A DNA stretch of 64,000 nt. Source: Betaproteobacteria bacterium. Lineage in GTDB: Bacteria > Pseudomonadota > Gammaproteobacteria > Burkholderiales > Rhodocyclaceae. A program made the translations under genes and the position numbers. The stretch spans positions 1 through 64,000 of the forward strand of contig WRIU01000003.1 of NCBI GenBank assembly GCA_009782565.1. The letters are read 5' to 3'. Positions 37,211 to 47,144 of the stretch are shown piece by piece. A model generated the notes under the pieces. That model was not told the DNA's origin. It saw nothing but the letters and a program-made list of their open reading frames with translations, and searched no databases. Position 1 is the first letter of the stretch; every line of letters starts with the position of its first letter.

Positions 37211-37840
37211 TCAGCGGGAGTACAGTTCCACGACCAAACTTTCGTTGATCGTGGGTGGCAGTTCGTCACGCGCCGGATAGGCTTTGAAAGTGCCCTTACC
37301 AGCCTTGACGTCGACTTCTATCCAGGCAGGGAAACCTCGCGATTCGCAGGCTTCGAGCGCAGCCTTCACCCGCAACGTACCGCGTACGCCTTCGACGAGT
37401 TGAACGACATCGCCCGGACGCACCAGATAGGACGGGATATTCACGCGCTTGCCATTGACCAGTACGCCGTTGTGACGAACCACCTGGCGCGCTTCGGCGC
37501 GCGAGCCCCCGAAGCCCATCCGATAGGCAACGGAATCCAGGCGGCCTTCAAGCAGTTGCAACAGGTTCTCGCCGGTCTGCCCGCGACGGCGGGCCGCTTC
37601 GGCATACACGCGGCGGAACTGGCGCTCCAGTACACCGTACAAACGGCGGATTTTCTGCTTTTCGCGCAGTTGTTCGCCATAGCCTGACAGGCGCTGGCCT
37701 GAACGCTGCCCATGCTGGCCGGGCGCGTAGGAACGGTGCTCAATCGCACACTTGTTGGTGAAACATCTTTCTGCCTTCAGGAACAGCTTTTCGCCTTCAC
37801 GGCGGCACTGGCGGCATTTTGGGTCGAGGTTGCGAGCCAC
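37211..37840 (-). CDS. rpsD: 30S ribosomal protein S4 (zinc-type)
   Basis: A 209-residue protein. Its N-terminus carries four cysteines in the pattern CRQC-x13-C-x4-C (C9, C12, C26, C31), the zinc-binding 'C+' form; E. coli S4 lacks this set. The RNA-binding S4 domain ([20 protein letters not shown]) is in the middle. S4 nucleates 30S assembly and in other bacteria represses its own operon. It lies 16 nt after rpsK. Confidence 0.98.
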   Translation of the reverse strand: MARNLDPKCRQCRREGEKLFLKAERCFTNKCAIEHRSYAPGQHGQRSGQRLSGYGEQLREKQKIRRLYGVLERQFRRVYAEAARRRGQTGENLLQLLEGRLDSVAYRMGFGGSRAEARQVVRHNGVLVNGKRVNIPSYLVRPGDVVQLVEGVRGTLRVKAALEACESRGFPAWIEVDVKAGKGTFKAYPARDELPPTINESLVVELYSR

Positions 37841-37856
37841 GGGTTACTCCTTGTCG

Positions 37857-38246
37857 TCAGATACGCCGCTTCTTCGGCGGACGGCAACCGTTGTGCGGTA
37901 TGGGGGTGATATCGGTGATGCTGGCAATGCGGATGCCCAGGGCATTGAGCGCCCGAACGGCAGACTCACGACCCGGCCCCGGCCCCTTGATGCGAACTTC
38001 GAGATTCTTGATGCCGCAGTCCTGGGCTACCTTGCCGGCAGCCTCGGCAGCCACCTGGGCGGCAAACGGGGTGCTCTTGCGCGAACCCTTGAAGCCTGCC
38101 CCGCCGGAAGTCGCCCACGACAGCGCGTTCCCCTGGCGGTCGGTGATGGTAATGATGGTGTTGTTGAAGCTGGCATGAACGTGCGCGATGCCTTCCGCGA
38201 CGTTCTTCTTGATCTTCTTGCGAACCTTGGTTGCAGTCTTGGCCAT
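37857..38246 (-). CDS. rpsK: 30S ribosomal protein S11
   Basis: The 129-residue protein has [20 protein letters not shown] and the end [18 protein letters not shown], both invariant in S11. It sits on the 30S platform near the mRNA exit and binds 16S rRNA together with S6 and S18. It lies between rpsM and rpsD with gaps of 13 and 16 nt. Confidence 0.98.
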   Translation of the reverse strand: MAKTATKVRKKIKKNVAEGIAHVHASFNNTIITITDRQGNALSWATSGGAGFKGSRKSTPFAAQVAAEAAGKVAQDCGIKNLEVRIKGPGPGRESAVRALNALGIRIASITDITPIPHNGCRPPKKRRI

Positions 38247-38259
38247 TGGTCAATTCCTG

Positions 38260-38622
38260 TTATTTCTTTCCGGCAACAGCCTTACGCGGCCCCTTGCGGG
38301 TACGGGCATTCGTGCGAGTACGCTGCCCGCGAACCGGCAGACCGCGGCGATGACGGACGCCACGGTAGCAACCCAGGTCCATCAGGCGCTTGACGTTCAT
38401 GGTCACTTCACGGCGCAAATCGCCTTCGACCATGAAACGGCTCACTTCTTCGCGCAACTTCTCCATATCCGATTCGGTGAGGTCTTTGACCTTGACCGAA
38501 CGCACGATACCGGCAGCGTCACAAATTTTCTGGGCGCGCGAACGACCGATCCCATAGATCGCGGTCAGCGCAATCTCAGCATGCTTGTGATTGGGGACAT
38601 TGACCCCAGCAATACGAGCCAT
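38260..38622 (-). CDS. rpsM: 30S ribosomal protein S13
   Basis: A 120-residue protein with start [20 protein letters not shown], the helix-two-turn-helix core, and the basic tail [21 protein letters not shown]13 in the 30S head contacts the P-site tRNA and helix 38 and L5 of the large subunit. It starts the alpha part, 62 nt after rpmJ. Confidence 0.98.
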   Translation of the reverse strand: MARIAGVNVPNHKHAEIALTAIYGIGRSRAQKICDAAGIVRSVKVKDLTESDMEKLREEVSRFMVEGDLRREVTMNVKRLMDLGCYRGVRHRRGLPVRGQRTRTNARTRKGPRKAVAGKK

Positions 38623-38684
38623 CCGTGTACCTCGTGAGCTTTCAAACGTGAAACGTTGAAGTGTAATTCAAAAAACGAAAATAA

Positions 38685-38798
38685 TCAACCCTGGCGCTGT
38701 TTGTGGCGCGGGTCGCTGCAAATGACCCTGACCACACCCTTGCGGCGGATGATCTTGCAATGGCGGCAAAGCCGTTTGACGGAAGCCTGAACTCTCAT
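38685..38798 (-). CDS. rpmJ: 50S ribosomal protein L36
   Basis: A 37-residue protein, [20 protein letters not shown] at the start and [13 protein letters not shown] at the end. It keeps the zinc ligands CxxC-x12-C-x4-H, so it is the zinc-containing form of L36. GGAGCAAGC precedes the ATG. It sits between infA and rpsM, its usual place. Confidence 0.97.
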   Translation of the reverse strand: MRVQASVKRLCRHCKIIRRKGVVRVICSDPRHKQRQG

Positions 38799-38830
38799 GA
38801 TTGCTTGCTCCTGTTTCCTAAATTCTTTTG

Positions 38831-39049
38831 TCACTTTGTCCGGAATACGATCCGGCCCTTGGTAAGGTCGTAGGGAGTCAACTGGACAGTGACCTTGTCG
38901 CCCGGCAGGATGCGGATATAGTGCATACGCATCTTGCCGGAAATGTGCCCAAGCACCATATGGCCATTTTCGAGTTTGACCCGAAACATTGCGTTGGGGA
39001 GGTTCTCCGTCACCTCGCCCTGCATCTCGATTACGTCTTCCTTCGCCAT
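38831..39049 (-). CDS. infA: Translation initiation factor IF-1
   Basis: The 72-residue OB-fold protein begins [20 protein letters not shown] and ends [15 protein letters not shown], identical in layout to IF-1 across proteobacteria. It blocks the A site of the 30S during initiation. Located between secY (5 nt) and rpmJ, an arrangement common in betaproteobacteria and unlike E. coli, where infA is elsewhere. Confidence 0.97.
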   Translation of the reverse strand: MAKEDVIEMQGEVTENLPNAMFRVKLENGHMVLGHISGKMRMHYIRILPGDKVTVQLTPYDLTKGRIVFRTK

Positions 39050-39054
39050 CGCTA

Positions 39055-40377
39055 TTATCGAACCGGGAAGCCCGTCCCCTTGAAATCCGCCTTCTTCAGC
39101 AGACTCTCATACTGGTGCGACAGCATGTAGTTCTGCACTTGATCCTTGAAGTCGAGCGCCACCACCACCACGATCAGAAGCGACGTACCGCCGAAATAGA
39201 ACGGCACATTCCACTTCAGGATCAGAAACTCTGGCAGCAGACAGACCAATGTGATGTAAGTTGCCCCTGCCAGGGTAAGCCGCATCAGCACCTTGTCGAT
39301 ATAACGCGCCGTTTGTTCGCCCGGACGGATGCCCGGCACGAAGGCCCCGCTCTTCTTGAGGTTGTCCGCCGTATCGCGCGGGTTGAACACGAGCGCGGTA
39401 TAGAAGAAACAGAAAAAGATGATTGCCAGGGCATACAGGATCACGTAGACCGGCTGACCGGGCGAGAGCAGCGAAAACACATCACGCAACCAGGTCATCT
39501 TGTCCGAAGAGCCGAACCACTGCCCGGCCGAACCTGCGAAGAGAATGATGCTTGAGGCAAAAATTGGCGGGATAACCCCGGACATGTTGAGTTTGAGCGG
39601 CAAATGCGAACTTTGCCCGCCATAAACACGATTACCGACCTGACGTTTGGCGTAGTTCACCAGTATCTTGCGCTGCCCGCGTTCGACGAAAACGACGAAC
39701 CCAGTCACCAGCACCACCAGCAAACAAATGAACAACGCGGCCAACGAACTCATGGAACCTTCCCTGACCAGCGTAGACAAGCCGCCGATGGCATTCGGCA
39801 AGCCGGCTACGATGCCGGAGAAAATGATCAGAGAGATGCCGTTGCCCAGCCCACGCTCGGTGATCTGCTCGCCGAGCCACATCAGGAACATCGTGCCGGT
39901 GATGAGTGTGGCGACGGTCACGAAACGGAACACGAATCCCGGATCGAGCGCCACGCCCTGGCTTTCCAGCCCAATCGCTACAGCCAATCCCTGTACGAAA
40001 GCCAGGAGCACGGTTCCGTAGCGCGTATATTGCGTGATCTTGCGCCGCCCGGCCTCGCCTTCTTTCTTGATCGCCTCAAGCTGCGGGACGGCCACAGCCA
40101 ACAACTGCATGATGATCGACGCCGAGATGTACGGCATGATCCCCAGGGTGAAAATCGTAAAGCGCGATAGCGCCCCCCCTGAGAACAGGTTGAACATCCC
40201 AAGAATGCCGCCGCTATGCTGGTCGAAGAACGCTTTCAGAGCTTCCTGATTGATGCCGGGCACAGGCAGGTGGGCACCGAGCCGATATATGACAATCGCA
40301 CCGATCAAAAACATCAGGCGCCGTTTCAGATCGCCGAATTTTCCGGCGCTTCCTACCGTAGCAGCAGATTTAGCCAC
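39055..40377 (-). CDS. secY: Protein translocase subunit SecY
   Basis: The 440-residue, ten-helix channel protein starts at a GTG ([20 protein letters not shown]) with AAGGA 8 nt upstream; an open frame 23 codons longer has no family sequence. [33 protein letters not shown] (plug region), [14 protein letters not shown] and the cytosolic loop [10 protein letters not shown] are diagnostic. SecY forms the Sec channel with SecE and SecG. It is between rplO and infA in the spc cluster. Confidence 0.97.
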   Translation of the reverse strand: MAKSAATVGSAGKFGDLKRRLMFLIGAIVIYRLGAHLPVPGINQEALKAFFDQHSGGILGMFNLFSGGALSRFTIFTLGIMPYISASIIMQLLAVAVPQLEAIKKEGEAGRRKITQYTRYGTVLLAFVQGLAVAIGLESQGVALDPGFVFRFVTVATLITGTMFLMWLGEQITERGLGNGISLIIFSGIVAGLPNAIGGLSTLVREGSMSSLAALFICLLVVLVTGFVVFVERGQRKILVNYAKRQVGNRVYGGQSSHLPLKLNMSGVIPPIFASSIILFAGSAGQWFGSSDKMTWLRDVFSLLSPGQPVYVILYALAIIFFCFFYTALVFNPRDTADNLKKSGAFVPGIRPGEQTARYIDKVLMRLTLAGATYITLVCLLPEFLILKWNVPFYFGGTSLLIVVVVALDFKDQVQNYMLSHQYESLLKKADFKGTGFPVR

Positions 40378-40402
40378 GATTTCGTCCTTGTCCTGACCTG
40401 GA

Positions 40403-40840
40403 TTACTCGGCCACCACGGAACCGCCCGCCGCTTCGATTGCGGCACGCGCGCCCTTGGTAGCTCCGACGCCGCGCAGGACGACTTTCCTGCTGATTTCGC
40501 CGGAGAGGATGACCTTGGCCGAGAGTGCGTTGCCGGGAACGACGCCCGCTTGCTTCAGCGTCAGGAGATCGATTTCTTCCACGGGCACGGCGGCCAATTC
40601 GGAGAGGCGAACTTCGATATTGCGGTCACGGGTGAGCGACACGAAACCACGCTTCGGCAAACGACGTTGCAGCGGCATCTGGCCGCCCTCAAAGCCGACC
40701 TTGTGGAAACCACCCGCGCGCGACTTCTGACCCTTGTGGCCCCGGCCACAGGTCTTGCCCAAGCCGCTGCCGATGCCGCGACCGACGCGCTTGGCGGCAG
40801 ATTTCGAGCCTGCGCCCGGTTTAATGGTATTCAGGCGCAT
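40403..40840 (-). CDS. rplO: 50S ribosomal protein L15
   Basis: A 145-residue protein with the glycine- and basic-rich N-terminus [40 protein letters not shown] and a globular C-terminal part ending [11 protein letters not shown]15 is a late-assembly protein of the large subunit. One nucleotide separates it from rpmD, and 25 nt from secY. Confidence 0.98.
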   Translation of the reverse strand: MRLNTIKPGAGSKSAAKRVGRGIGSGLGKTCGRGHKGQKSRAGGFHKVGFEGGQMPLQRRLPKRGFVSLTRDRNIEVRLSELAAVPVEEIDLLTLKQAGVVPGNALSAKVILSGEISRKVVLRGVGATKGARAAIEAAGGSVVAE

Positions 40841-40841
40841 G

Positions 40842-41027
40842 TCATTGACCCTCGCACTTGAGCAAATAAGACACTTTGGTAATCATGCCGCGTATACGCG
40901 GCGTGTCAGCCAATTCGACGCTGTGATTGAGACGGCGAAGGCCCAAGCCGCGCACCGTTGCGCGGTGGGACTGTTTGGTTCCGATCACGCTCTTGATGAG
41001 CGTGACCTTGATCTTGTTGTCGGACAT
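40842..41027 (-). CDS. rpmD: 50S ribosomal protein L30
   Basis: The 61-residue protein has the L30 pattern [20 protein letters not shown] followed by [20 protein letters not shown]. It ends [11 protein letters not shown]. It packs on 23S rRNA domains II and V. Three nucleotides separate it from rpsE, one from rplO. Confidence 0.97.
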   Translation of the reverse strand: MSDNKIKVTLIKSVIGTKQSHRATVRGLGLRRLNHSVELADTPRIRGMITKVSYLLKCEGQ

Positions 41028-41030
41028 CGC

Positions 41031-41555
41031 TTACCCCAGAATTTCTTCGATGCTCTTGCCGCGCTTGGCCGCGATTTCCGCCGGGGTGTTCACCGCCAGC
41101 AGGCCATTGAGCGTGGCGCGCACCACGTTGTACGGGTTGGTGGAACCGATGCACTTGCAGATGATGTCGGTCACGCCCATGACTTCAAACACCGCGCGCA
41201 TCGGGCCACCAGCGATGATGCCGGTTCCGGCGGAAGCCGGCCGCATCAGCACGTAAGCCGCGCCATGTTTGCCAATCACGGTGTGATGCAGGGTTCCGTT
41301 CTTGATCGAAACTTTTCTCATCCTGCGGCGGGCTTCGTCCATCGCTTTCTGGACGGCCACCGGCACTTCGCGGGACTTGCCCTTGCCCATCCCGATGCCG
41401 CCGTCGCCGTCACCGACCACGGTGAGGGCCGCGAAACCGAGAATCCGGCCACCCTTGACCACCTTGGTCACGCGGTTGATCGACACCATCTTTTCGCGCA
41501 GGCCGTCATCACGCTCCTCGGAGGCTTGCTTGCGCTGATTTTGCTGCTTGGCCAT
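41031..41555 (-). CDS. rpsE: 30S ribosomal protein S5
   Basis: The 174-residue protein has the double-stranded-RNA-binding fold with [20 protein letters not shown] and the loop [20 protein letters not shown], then [23 protein letters not shown]5 affects decoding fidelity at the mRNA entry. A gap of 12 nt separates it from rplR. N-terminal [13 protein letters not shown] is basic and variable. Confidence 0.98.
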   Translation of the reverse strand: MAKQQNQRKQASEERDDGLREKMVSINRVTKVVKGGRILGFAALTVVGDGDGGIGMGKGKSREVPVAVQKAMDEARRRMRKVSIKNGTLHHTVIGKHGAAYVLMRPASAGTGIIAGGPMRAVFEVMGVTDIICKCIGSTNPYNVVRATLNGLLAVNTPAEIAAKRGKSIEEILG

Positions 41556-41567
41556 TCGTAATCCCCT

Positions 41568-41921
41568 TTAGAACTTCAGACCGCCTTCGCGGGCGGCTTC
41601 AGCCAACGTCTTGACGCGACCGTGATAGAGGAAACCAGCACGGTCGAAGGCCACGGTCTCGATCCCGGCGGCCTTCGCGCGCTCGGCGATCAGTTTGCCC
41701 ACTTCTGCGGCAGCGGCTTTGTCGCCGCCATTGGGCGTCCGGGCGCGCAAATCCGCTTCGAGCGTGGAGGCCGAGGCCAGCACTTTCGAGCCACAACCGG
41801 AAATGACCTGGGCATAAATATGACAGTTCGACCGGAACACGGTCAGGCGCACTGCCTTCAACTCCGCAAGTTTGGCGCGAGTTTTGCGCGCGCGGCGAAG
41901 ACGAGATTCTTTCTTGTTCAT
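41568..41921 (-). CDS. rplR: 50S ribosomal protein L18
   Basis: The 117-residue protein starts [20 protein letters not shown], carries [16 protein letters not shown] and ends [27 protein letters not shown]18 brings 5S rRNA into the large subunit along with L5. It lies 12 nt after rplF. Confidence 0.98.
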   Translation of the reverse strand: MNKKESRLRRARKTRAKLAELKAVRLTVFRSNCHIYAQVISGCGSKVLASASTLEADLRARTPNGGDKAAAAEVGKLIAERAKAAGIETVAFDRAGFLYHGRVKTLAEAAREGGLKF

Positions 41922-41933
41922 GATACGGTCGCC

Positions 41934-42467
41934 TTACTTCTTCTTGGTTTCCTTGATCACAACCTTTTCGTCCGAATATCGGACGCCCTTGCCCTTGTAA
42001 GGCTCAGGAGCGCGGTAAGCCCGCACTTCGGCTGCGACTTGACCGACCCGCTGCTTGTCGATCCCCTTGATGATGATTTCGGTCTGGGTCGGCGTTTCGG
42101 CCTTTACCCCTTCCGGCAACTGATAGACGACCGGATGGGAGAAACCGAGGGAGAGATTGAGCTTGTCCCCCTGCGCCTGGGCACGGTAGCCGACGCCGAC
42201 GAGGGTCAGTTTTCTCTCAAACCCCTTGGTCACTCCCGTCACCATGTTGTTGACCAGCGCGCGCGTCGTGCCGGAAAACGCGTTGGCGTTCTCCACGCCC
42301 TCACGGGGCTTGCACACCAGTGTGTCGCCTTCGCGCTCCACCGTGACCGAAGGGTGCACCACATGGCTCAATGCGCCAAGCGGCCCCTTGATCGAGAGGT
42401 CGCCCCCGGCAATCTTGATTTCAACACCGCCCGGAATGGCCACCGGATTCTTTCCTACGCGAGACAT
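41934..42467 (-). CDS. rplF: 50S ribosomal protein L6
   Basis: Taken from [19 protein letters not shown], the standard start, the product is 177 residues; GAGGA precedes this ATG and the 15 codons of open frame upstream are not family sequence. The C-terminal [26 protein letters not shown] motif binds 23S rRNA near the factor-binding site. It lies 10 nt after rpsH. Confidence 0.98.
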   Translation of the reverse strand: MSRVGKNPVAIPGGVEIKIAGGDLSIKGPLGALSHVVHPSVTVEREGDTLVCKPREGVENANAFSGTTRALVNNMVTGVTKGFERKLTLVGVGYRAQAQGDKLNLSLGFSHPVVYQLPEGVKAETPTQTEIIIKGIDKQRVGQVAAEVRAYRAPEPYKGKGVRYSDEKVVIKETKKK

Positions 42468-42477
42468 GGAATCCTCC

Positions 42478-42873
42478 TCAGGCCACAAAACAGATGACTT
42501 CGCCGCCAACACGGCTGGCGCGCGCGGCGCGGTCGGTCATCACGCCCCTGGGAGTCGACACGATAGCCACTCCCAGCCCGTTCATAACCTTCGGCAGATC
42601 GTCGCTTCCCTTGTAGACGCGCAGTCCAGGGCGGCTGACCCGTTCGATGCGCTCGATCACCGGACGGTCGGCGTAATACTTGAGCGCCACATCGAGTTCG
42701 GCCTTGCCGGCCGCTTCGCGGACGACGTAGGCGTCGATATAACCTTCATCCTGCAAAACCTTGGCAATCGCCACCTTCAGTTTCGACGAAGGCATACGCA
42801 CACTCGTTTTCCCGGCCTGCTGGCCGTTGCGGATCCGCGTCAGCATATCGGCGATAGGATCGGACATACTCAT
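42478..42873 (-). CDS. rpsH: 30S ribosomal protein S8
   Basis: Starting at [20 protein letters not shown] gives 131 residues, the normal size. The ATG has AAGGAG at a 9-nt distance, while 43 further in-frame codons upstream overlap rpsN and look unrelated. The end [20 protein letters not shown] ... GGEVICFVA is invariant. S8 binds central-domain 16S rRNA and in E. coli represses the spc message. Confidence 0.98.
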   Translation of the reverse strand: MSMSDPIADMLTRIRNGQQAGKTSVRMPSSKLKVAIAKVLQDEGYIDAYVVREAAGKAELDVALKYYADRPVIERIERVSRPGLRVYKGSDDLPKVMNGLGVAIVSTPRGVMTDRAARASRVGGEVICFVA

Positions 42874-42884
42874 CTTTTCTCTCC

Positions 42885-43190
42885 TTACCAGCTCGCCTTG
42901 GTCATACCAGGCACTTCGCCATCGAAAGCGATTTCGCGCAACTTGTTGCGGCACAAGCCAAACTTGCGGAATACGCCGCGCGGGCGCCCGGTCAGCTTGC
43001 AACGGTTGCGCGCGCGCACAGGGCTTGCATTGCGCGGCAATTCCTGCAAGGCCAGCCGCGCAGCCATACGCTCTTCGTCGGAGAGCTTCGCATCCTTGAT
43101 TTTCGTAATCAGGTCGGCGCGCCGGGCAGCATACTTCGCCATCACCTTGCGGCGCTTTTCCTCGCGGTTGATCAAAGCCAGTTTCGCCAT
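42885..43190 (-). CDS. rpsN: 30S ribosomal protein S14
   Basis: A 101-residue, long-type S14 without the paired CxxC zinc motifs: [20 protein letters not shown] at the start and [20 protein letters not shown] near the end. It fits into the 30S head near the A site. It lies 7 nt after rplE and 11 nt before rpsH. Confidence 0.98.
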   Translation of the reverse strand: MAKLALINREEKRRKVMAKYAARRADLITKIKDAKLSDEERMAARLALQELPRNASPVRARNRCKLTGRPRGVFRKFGLCRNKLREIAFDGEVPGMTKASW

Positions 43191-43197
43191 ATCACCC

Positions 43198-43737
43198 TCA
43201 ATTCTTGAACGGGAACCGGAACGCGCCCAAAAGCGCCTTCGCTTCCTTATCGGTCTTGGCCGTCGTCGTGATGCTGATGTTCATTCCGCGCAGCACGTCG
43301 ATCTTGTCGTATTCGATCTCGGGGAAGATGATTTGTTCTTTGACCCCAAGGTTGTAGTTGCCGCGCCCATCGAACCCTTTGGAAGCGATGCCGCGAAAGT
43401 CGCGCACACGCGGCAGGGCGACCGACACCAGGCGATCGAGGAACTCAAACATCCTCGGGCCGCGCAGCGTCACCATACAACCGATCGGATAGCCGTCACG
43501 AATCTTGAACCCGGCAATCGACTTCTTCGCCTTGGTAATCACCGGCTTCTGCCCGGCGATTTTCGTCATGTCCCCAATCGCGAATTCGAGCACCTTCTTG
43601 TCGCCAACCGCATCGCCGACACCCATGTTCAGGGTGATCTTGGCAATACGCGGCACTTCCATGACGGACTTGTAGCCGAACTGTTTGAGCAGATCGGGAA
43701 CCACCGTATCCCTATAAAACTGTTGCAAGCGAGCCAT
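43198..43737 (-). CDS. rplE: 50S ribosomal protein L5
   Basis: The 179-residue protein begins [20 protein letters not shown] at an ATG preceded by GGAGTGGCT; a GTG two codons earlier is less likely. [12 protein letters not shown] and [18 protein letters not shown] are family marks. L5 holds 5S rRNA and contacts P-site tRNA. It lies 9 nt after rplX. Confidence 0.98.
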   Translation of the reverse strand: MARLQQFYRDTVVPDLLKQFGYKSVMEVPRIAKITLNMGVGDAVGDKKVLEFAIGDMTKIAGQKPVITKAKKSIAGFKIRDGYPIGCMVTLRGPRMFEFLDRLVSVALPRVRDFRGIASKGFDGRGNYNLGVKEQIIFPEIEYDKIDVLRGMNISITTTAKTDKEAKALLGAFRFPFKN

Positions 43738-43746
43738 AGCCACTCC

Positions 43747-44064
43747 TTACGCGTCCACCATCTCGCCGTTCGACTTGAAGAAGCGCACTTTGCGCCCGTC
43801 TTCAAGCACCTTCACCCCAACACGCTCGCCTTTCTGCGAAGCGGGGTTGAACAGCGCGACGTTCGAGACATGGATCGGCATCTCTTTTTCGACGATCCCA
43901 CCCACTTCGCCCTTGAGCGGGTTCGGGCGCACATGCTTCTTCACCCGGTTTACCCCCTCGACCAACAGGCGCTCATCGTCGACACGGCGCAACACCGTGC
44001 CACGGCGGCCGCGATCCTTGCCCGCGAGCACCACAACCTCATCACCTTTGCGGATTTTCTTCAT
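43747..44064 (-). CDS. rplX: 50S ribosomal protein L24
   Basis: The 105-residue protein starts [20 protein letters not shown], the KOW motif of L24, followed by [12 protein letters not shown]. It initiates large-subunit assembly and lies at the tunnel exit. The ATG used is two codons inside an open frame that begins with TTG. It is 11 nt after rplN. Confidence 0.98.
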   Translation of the reverse strand: MKKIRKGDEVVVLAGKDRGRRGTVLRRVDDERLLVEGVNRVKKHVRPNPLKGEVGGIVEKEMPIHVSNVALFNPASQKGERVGVKVLEDGRKVRFFKSNGEMVDA

Positions 44065-44075
44065 CCCCAAACCCC

Positions 44076-44444
44076 TCAGAGCACTTCCGGCGCCAGCGAA
44101 ACGATCTTCATGAACCGCTCCGTACGCAACTCGCGCGTCACCGGCCCGAAGATGCGCGTACCGATCGGCTCAAGCTTGTTGTTGAGCAACACGGCAGCGT
44201 TGTTATCGAACTTGATGAGCGAACCATCGGGACGGCGCACACCCTTAGCCGTGCGTACCACGACGGCGCTATAGATATCGCCCTTCTTGACCCGCCCTCT
44301 CGGCGCGGCATCCTTCACCGTGACCTTGATGATGTCGCCCACGGTGGCGTAACGGCGCTTCGAGCCGCCAAGCACCTTGATGCACATCACCGAACGCGCG
44401 CCGGTGTTGTCGGCCACATTGAGCCTAGACTGCATTTGAATCAT
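44076..44444 (-). CDS. rplN: 50S ribosomal protein L14
   Basis: The 122-residue protein begins [20 protein letters not shown] and has [20 protein letters not shown] and FGPVTRELR, universal in L14. It contacts the 30S subunit and binds the silencing factor RsfS in other bacteria. It is the first gene here of the ribosomal run: no rpsQ, rpmC or rplP precedes it. A promoter lies about 100 nt upstream. Confidence 0.98.
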   Translation of the reverse strand: MIQMQSRLNVADNTGARSVMCIKVLGGSKRRYATVGDIIKVTVKDAAPRGRVKKGDIYSAVVVRTAKGVRRPDGSLIKFDNNAAVLLNNKLEPIGTRIFGPVTRELRTERFMKIVSLAPEVL

Positions 44445-44540
44445 GAAAGTATCCCCAACTTGTCCCGCCCCAAGAGCGGTCAGTATTGGAACCCGTTTGG
44501 GTCAATCAGCCCGGATGAACTCCGAGACACGAAACAGAGG

Positions 44541-44568
44541 ATTTTAGCACCGTCCGAATGTATTGCAA
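44541..44568 (-). promoter_or_regulatory. Sigma-70 promoter of the spc-alpha ribosomal cluster
   Basis: On the minus strand TTGCAA and TAAAAT are spaced by 16 nt, and the -10 is preceded by TGC (extended -10 form TGnTAAAAT). It is about 100 nt ahead of rplN, giving a long leader, as expected for a ribosomal operon. Confidence 0.75.
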
Positions 44569-44673
44569 GTCTTTTTTGAGAAAAAAGAGAAAGGATCGAG
44601 CCATCCCCCACGATCATGGCAGAGACGAGTAACATCCGGGGCTTCAGCAGAACACTAACGCCAGAGGCTTCCT

Positions 44674-45405
44674 ATGTACCTGCCTACAGAACGCTTGATG
44701 ACTCAAAAACAAAAGCCCGATTTCAAGGCGTTGCTTACGGGTCAGCCTCTCTTCAACGATCTCTCGAATGAAGAAATCACGCGCGTCACGCAGAATGTAC
44801 GGGAACTCCGGCCAAAAAAGGGCGAAATTCTGTTCAATAAAGGAGACGAATGCAAGGGGCTGCACATACTCCTCACCGGCCTGGTCAAGCTGTCCTTCAT
44901 TTCGCCCCACGGACACGAAAAAGTCGTAGAGATCATCCATCCGGGCCAGATGTTCGGAGAAGCCCTGATGTTCCTGGAGCGCCCCTATGTCGTTTCTTCG
45001 CAGGCGCTGGCCGATTCCTGGGTACTCTACTTTCCCAAGGCCACCATCTTCGAGGAACTGGAACGGGACCCGCGGTTGGCCCATAAAATGATCGCCGGAC
45101 TCTCCGTGCGGCTTCATCAACTCATCAGCAACATCGAAGACTATTCGCTGCACTCCGGCAAGAAGCGCGTCATCGGTTATCTGCTGCGGGAAATCGCGGA
45201 CGTCTCGCCCCCGATCGAAAACCACGCCTGCACTATTCATCTGTCCATCAGCAAGAACATCATCGCCTCCCTCCTCAGCATGACGCAGGAACATTTTTCG
45301 CGCATCCTGCACGAACTTGCAGAACTTGGCCTGATCGCAGTCCGGAGCCGGGAAATCCATATCCCGGACATCCGCAGGTTGCAGCAATACGAAGACGAAG
45401 ACTGA
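44674..45405 (+). CDS. Crp/Fnr-family transcription regulator (DNR/NnrR-like)
   Basis: The 243-residue protein has a cyclic-nucleotide-binding-like sensor fold (about 25-140, GEILFNKGDECKGLHILLTG and GQMFGEALMFLERPYVVSSQ), a dimer helix, and a C-terminal winged helix with recognition helix MTQEHFSRILHEL. The ExxSR pattern in that helix is the one that reads TTGAT half-sites in FNR. The N-terminal cysteine cluster of FNR is absent, so it does not sense oxygen through a 4Fe-4S cluster; NO- or heme-sensing DNR-like function is possible. GAGG precedes the ATG. It is divergent from the ribosomal cluster. Confidence 0.88.
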   Translation: MYLPTERLMTQKQKPDFKALLTGQPLFNDLSNEEITRVTQNVRELRPKKGEILFNKGDECKGLHILLTGLVKLSFISPHGHEKVVEIIHPGQMFGEALMFLERPYVVSSQALADSWVLYFPKATIFEELERDPRLAHKMIAGLSVRLHQLISNIEDYSLHSGKKRVIGYLLREIADVSPPIENHACTIHLSISKNIIASLLSMTQEHFSRILHELAELGLIAVRSREIHIPDIRRLQQYEDED

Positions 45406-45564
45406 ACCGGTAGCACCTTCATTTCGTCCTGCGTCCCGGTCCCCACGGAGATCGGGGTTTGGCGCGCCCAAGGCCGCCGTATCATCGCCGAAACTGCTGC
45501 TGATCTGGTTGGTATACAATCAGGCGTCCCGGCACTTCCCCCGCTTTCGCTCTCCGTCGCAAGC

Positions 45565-46554
45565 ATGAATACTGTTTCTCCTCTTTCTATCCATCGCGCC
45601 CTGGAACTGGGCCGCCGCGTACTCGAAATCGAGGCGCAAGCAGTCGCCGCGCTTGTTGGGCGAATCGACGAGTCCTTCGGACAGGCCATCGACATGATCC
45701 TCCGATGCCGGGGGCGTGTCATCGTCAGCGGCATCGGAAAATCCGGCCACATCGCGCGCAAATTCGCGGCCACCCTGGCAAGCACGGGAACCCCGGCCTA
45801 CTTCGTGCACGCGGCTGAAGCCGCGCACGGCGACCTCGGCATGATCGCCGCCGAAGACATCGTGATTGCCATTTCCAACTCCGGTGCGAGCGCGGAATTG
45901 CTCACCATCGTGCCGCAGGTCAAACGGCGCGGGGCGCGGCTCATCGCCATGACCGGCAACGCCGACTCGCCGCTCGCGCGCGAAGCCGACATCCATCTCG
46001 ATGCCGCCGTCCGCGAAGAAGCCTGCCCGCTCAACCTTGCCCCCACCGCCAGCACCACCGCCGAACTGGCCTTATCGGACGCCCTCGCGGTAGCGTTGCT
46101 CGACGCGCGCGGCTTCGATACCGAAGATTTCGCGCGCTCGCACCCCGGCGGCAATCTCGGACGGCGGCTGCTCACGCATGTGCGCGACGTCATGCGGGCG
46201 CGCGAGCGCGTACCCACCATCGCGGGCAACGCACTCCTGAGCGAGGCGCTGCTTTCCATGACACGCGGCGGCATGGGAATGACAATAGCGTTGTCCGCCG
46301 ATAACGAACCGGAAGGTATTTTCACGGACGGCGACCTGCGCCGCGCCCTGGAAAACGGTATCGACGTTCGCGCCACACAACTTGCCGAGGTGCTGACGAA
46401 AAACCCGCACACCATCAGACCAGACGCCCTCGCGGTAGAAGCCGCCGAAATAATGGAGCGGCTGTGCATCAACCAACTCCTGGTCGTCGATGAGACCGGC
46501 GCGCTCGTGGGGGCGCTGAACACGCACGACCTCATGCAGGCGCAAGTGATCTGA
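45565..46554 (+). CDS. kdsD: D-arabinose 5-phosphate isomerase (KdsD/KpsF family)
   Basis: The 329-residue protein has an SIS sugar-isomerase domain (VIVSGIGKSGHIARKFAATL, GTPAYFVHAAEAAHGDLGMI, NSGASAELLT) and two CBS domains (about 205-325, ending TGALVGALNTHDLMQA). It makes D-arabinose 5-phosphate from ribulose 5-phosphate for Kdo and lipopolysaccharide. It overlaps lptC by one base (TGATG). The KdsC phosphatase that usually follows is absent. Confidence 0.96.
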   Translation: MNTVSPLSIHRALELGRRVLEIEAQAVAALVGRIDESFGQAIDMILRCRGRVIVSGIGKSGHIARKFAATLASTGTPAYFVHAAEAAHGDLGMIAAEDIVIAISNSGASAELLTIVPQVKRRGARLIAMTGNADSPLAREADIHLDAAVREEACPLNLAPTASTTAELALSDALAVALLDARGFDTEDFARSHPGGNLGRRLLTHVRDVMRARERVPTIAGNALLSEALLSMTRGGMGMTIALSADNEPEGIFTDGDLRRALENGIDVRATQLAEVLTKNPHTIRPDALAVEAAEIMERLCINQLLVVDETGALVGALNTHDLMQAQVI

Positions 46555-47144
46555 TGCACGGGCTCCTCAATCTCATCTACCGTTTCTATCCCCTGCTCAT
46601 TGCGGCGCTGCTCGCCGCCGGGGCAACCTGGCTCGAACGCACAACCCGCAGCCCTGAACCCATTGCCGATACCACCGTCAGCCAAACCCCCGACTTCATT
46701 GCCGAAACGATACGCATCACGGGTTTTGCCAAGGACGGCGAACTGCGCTATACACTCGATTCCCCACGCCTCACCCATTTACCTGTCACCGACTTGACCC
46801 ACATCGAACAACCCAAGCTGCAACTCATCGCCCAAGGGCGGCATTTGCGGATCAATGCCAAGCATGGCGAAGTCGGACCCAAGGGCGAACAGGTAGATTT
46901 CACCGGCAATGTCGAAGCCGAACGCGAAGGTACCCCCTCCGAGGCGCCCCTGCGCCTTTTCTCAGAGCAACTCACGGTTTGGCCGCAGGAACAACGTGCC
47001 GCCAGCAATGTCCCAGTACGCCTCACCCAGGGAGAGACCCGCGCCGACGCCAACAAATTCGCTGCTGACAACATATTCGGCGTCATGAAACTGTCCGGAA
47101 AAGTCCGGATGCTTCTCGCTTCCCGCAACAAGAGGAATCCATGA
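46554..47144 (+). CDS. lptC: LPS export protein LptC
   Basis: A 196-residue bitopic protein: one N-terminal membrane helix (about 7-25) then the periplasmic LptC jelly roll with PDFIAETIRITGFAKDGELR, INAKHGEVGPKGEQVDFTGN and the C-terminal VRLTQGETRADANKFAADNI. LptC sits with LptFGB and hands LPS to LptA. Overlaps kdsD by one base and lptA by 4 nt, showing tight coupling. Confidence 0.93.
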   Translation: MHGLLNLIYRFYPLLIAALLAAGATWLERTTRSPEPIADTTVSQTPDFIAETIRITGFAKDGELRYTLDSPRLTHLPVTDLTHIEQPKLQLIAQGRHLRINAKHGEVGPKGEQVDFTGNVEAEREGTPSEAPLRLFSEQLTVWPQEQRAASNVPVRLTQGETRADANKFAADNIFGVMKLSGKVRMLLASRNKRNP

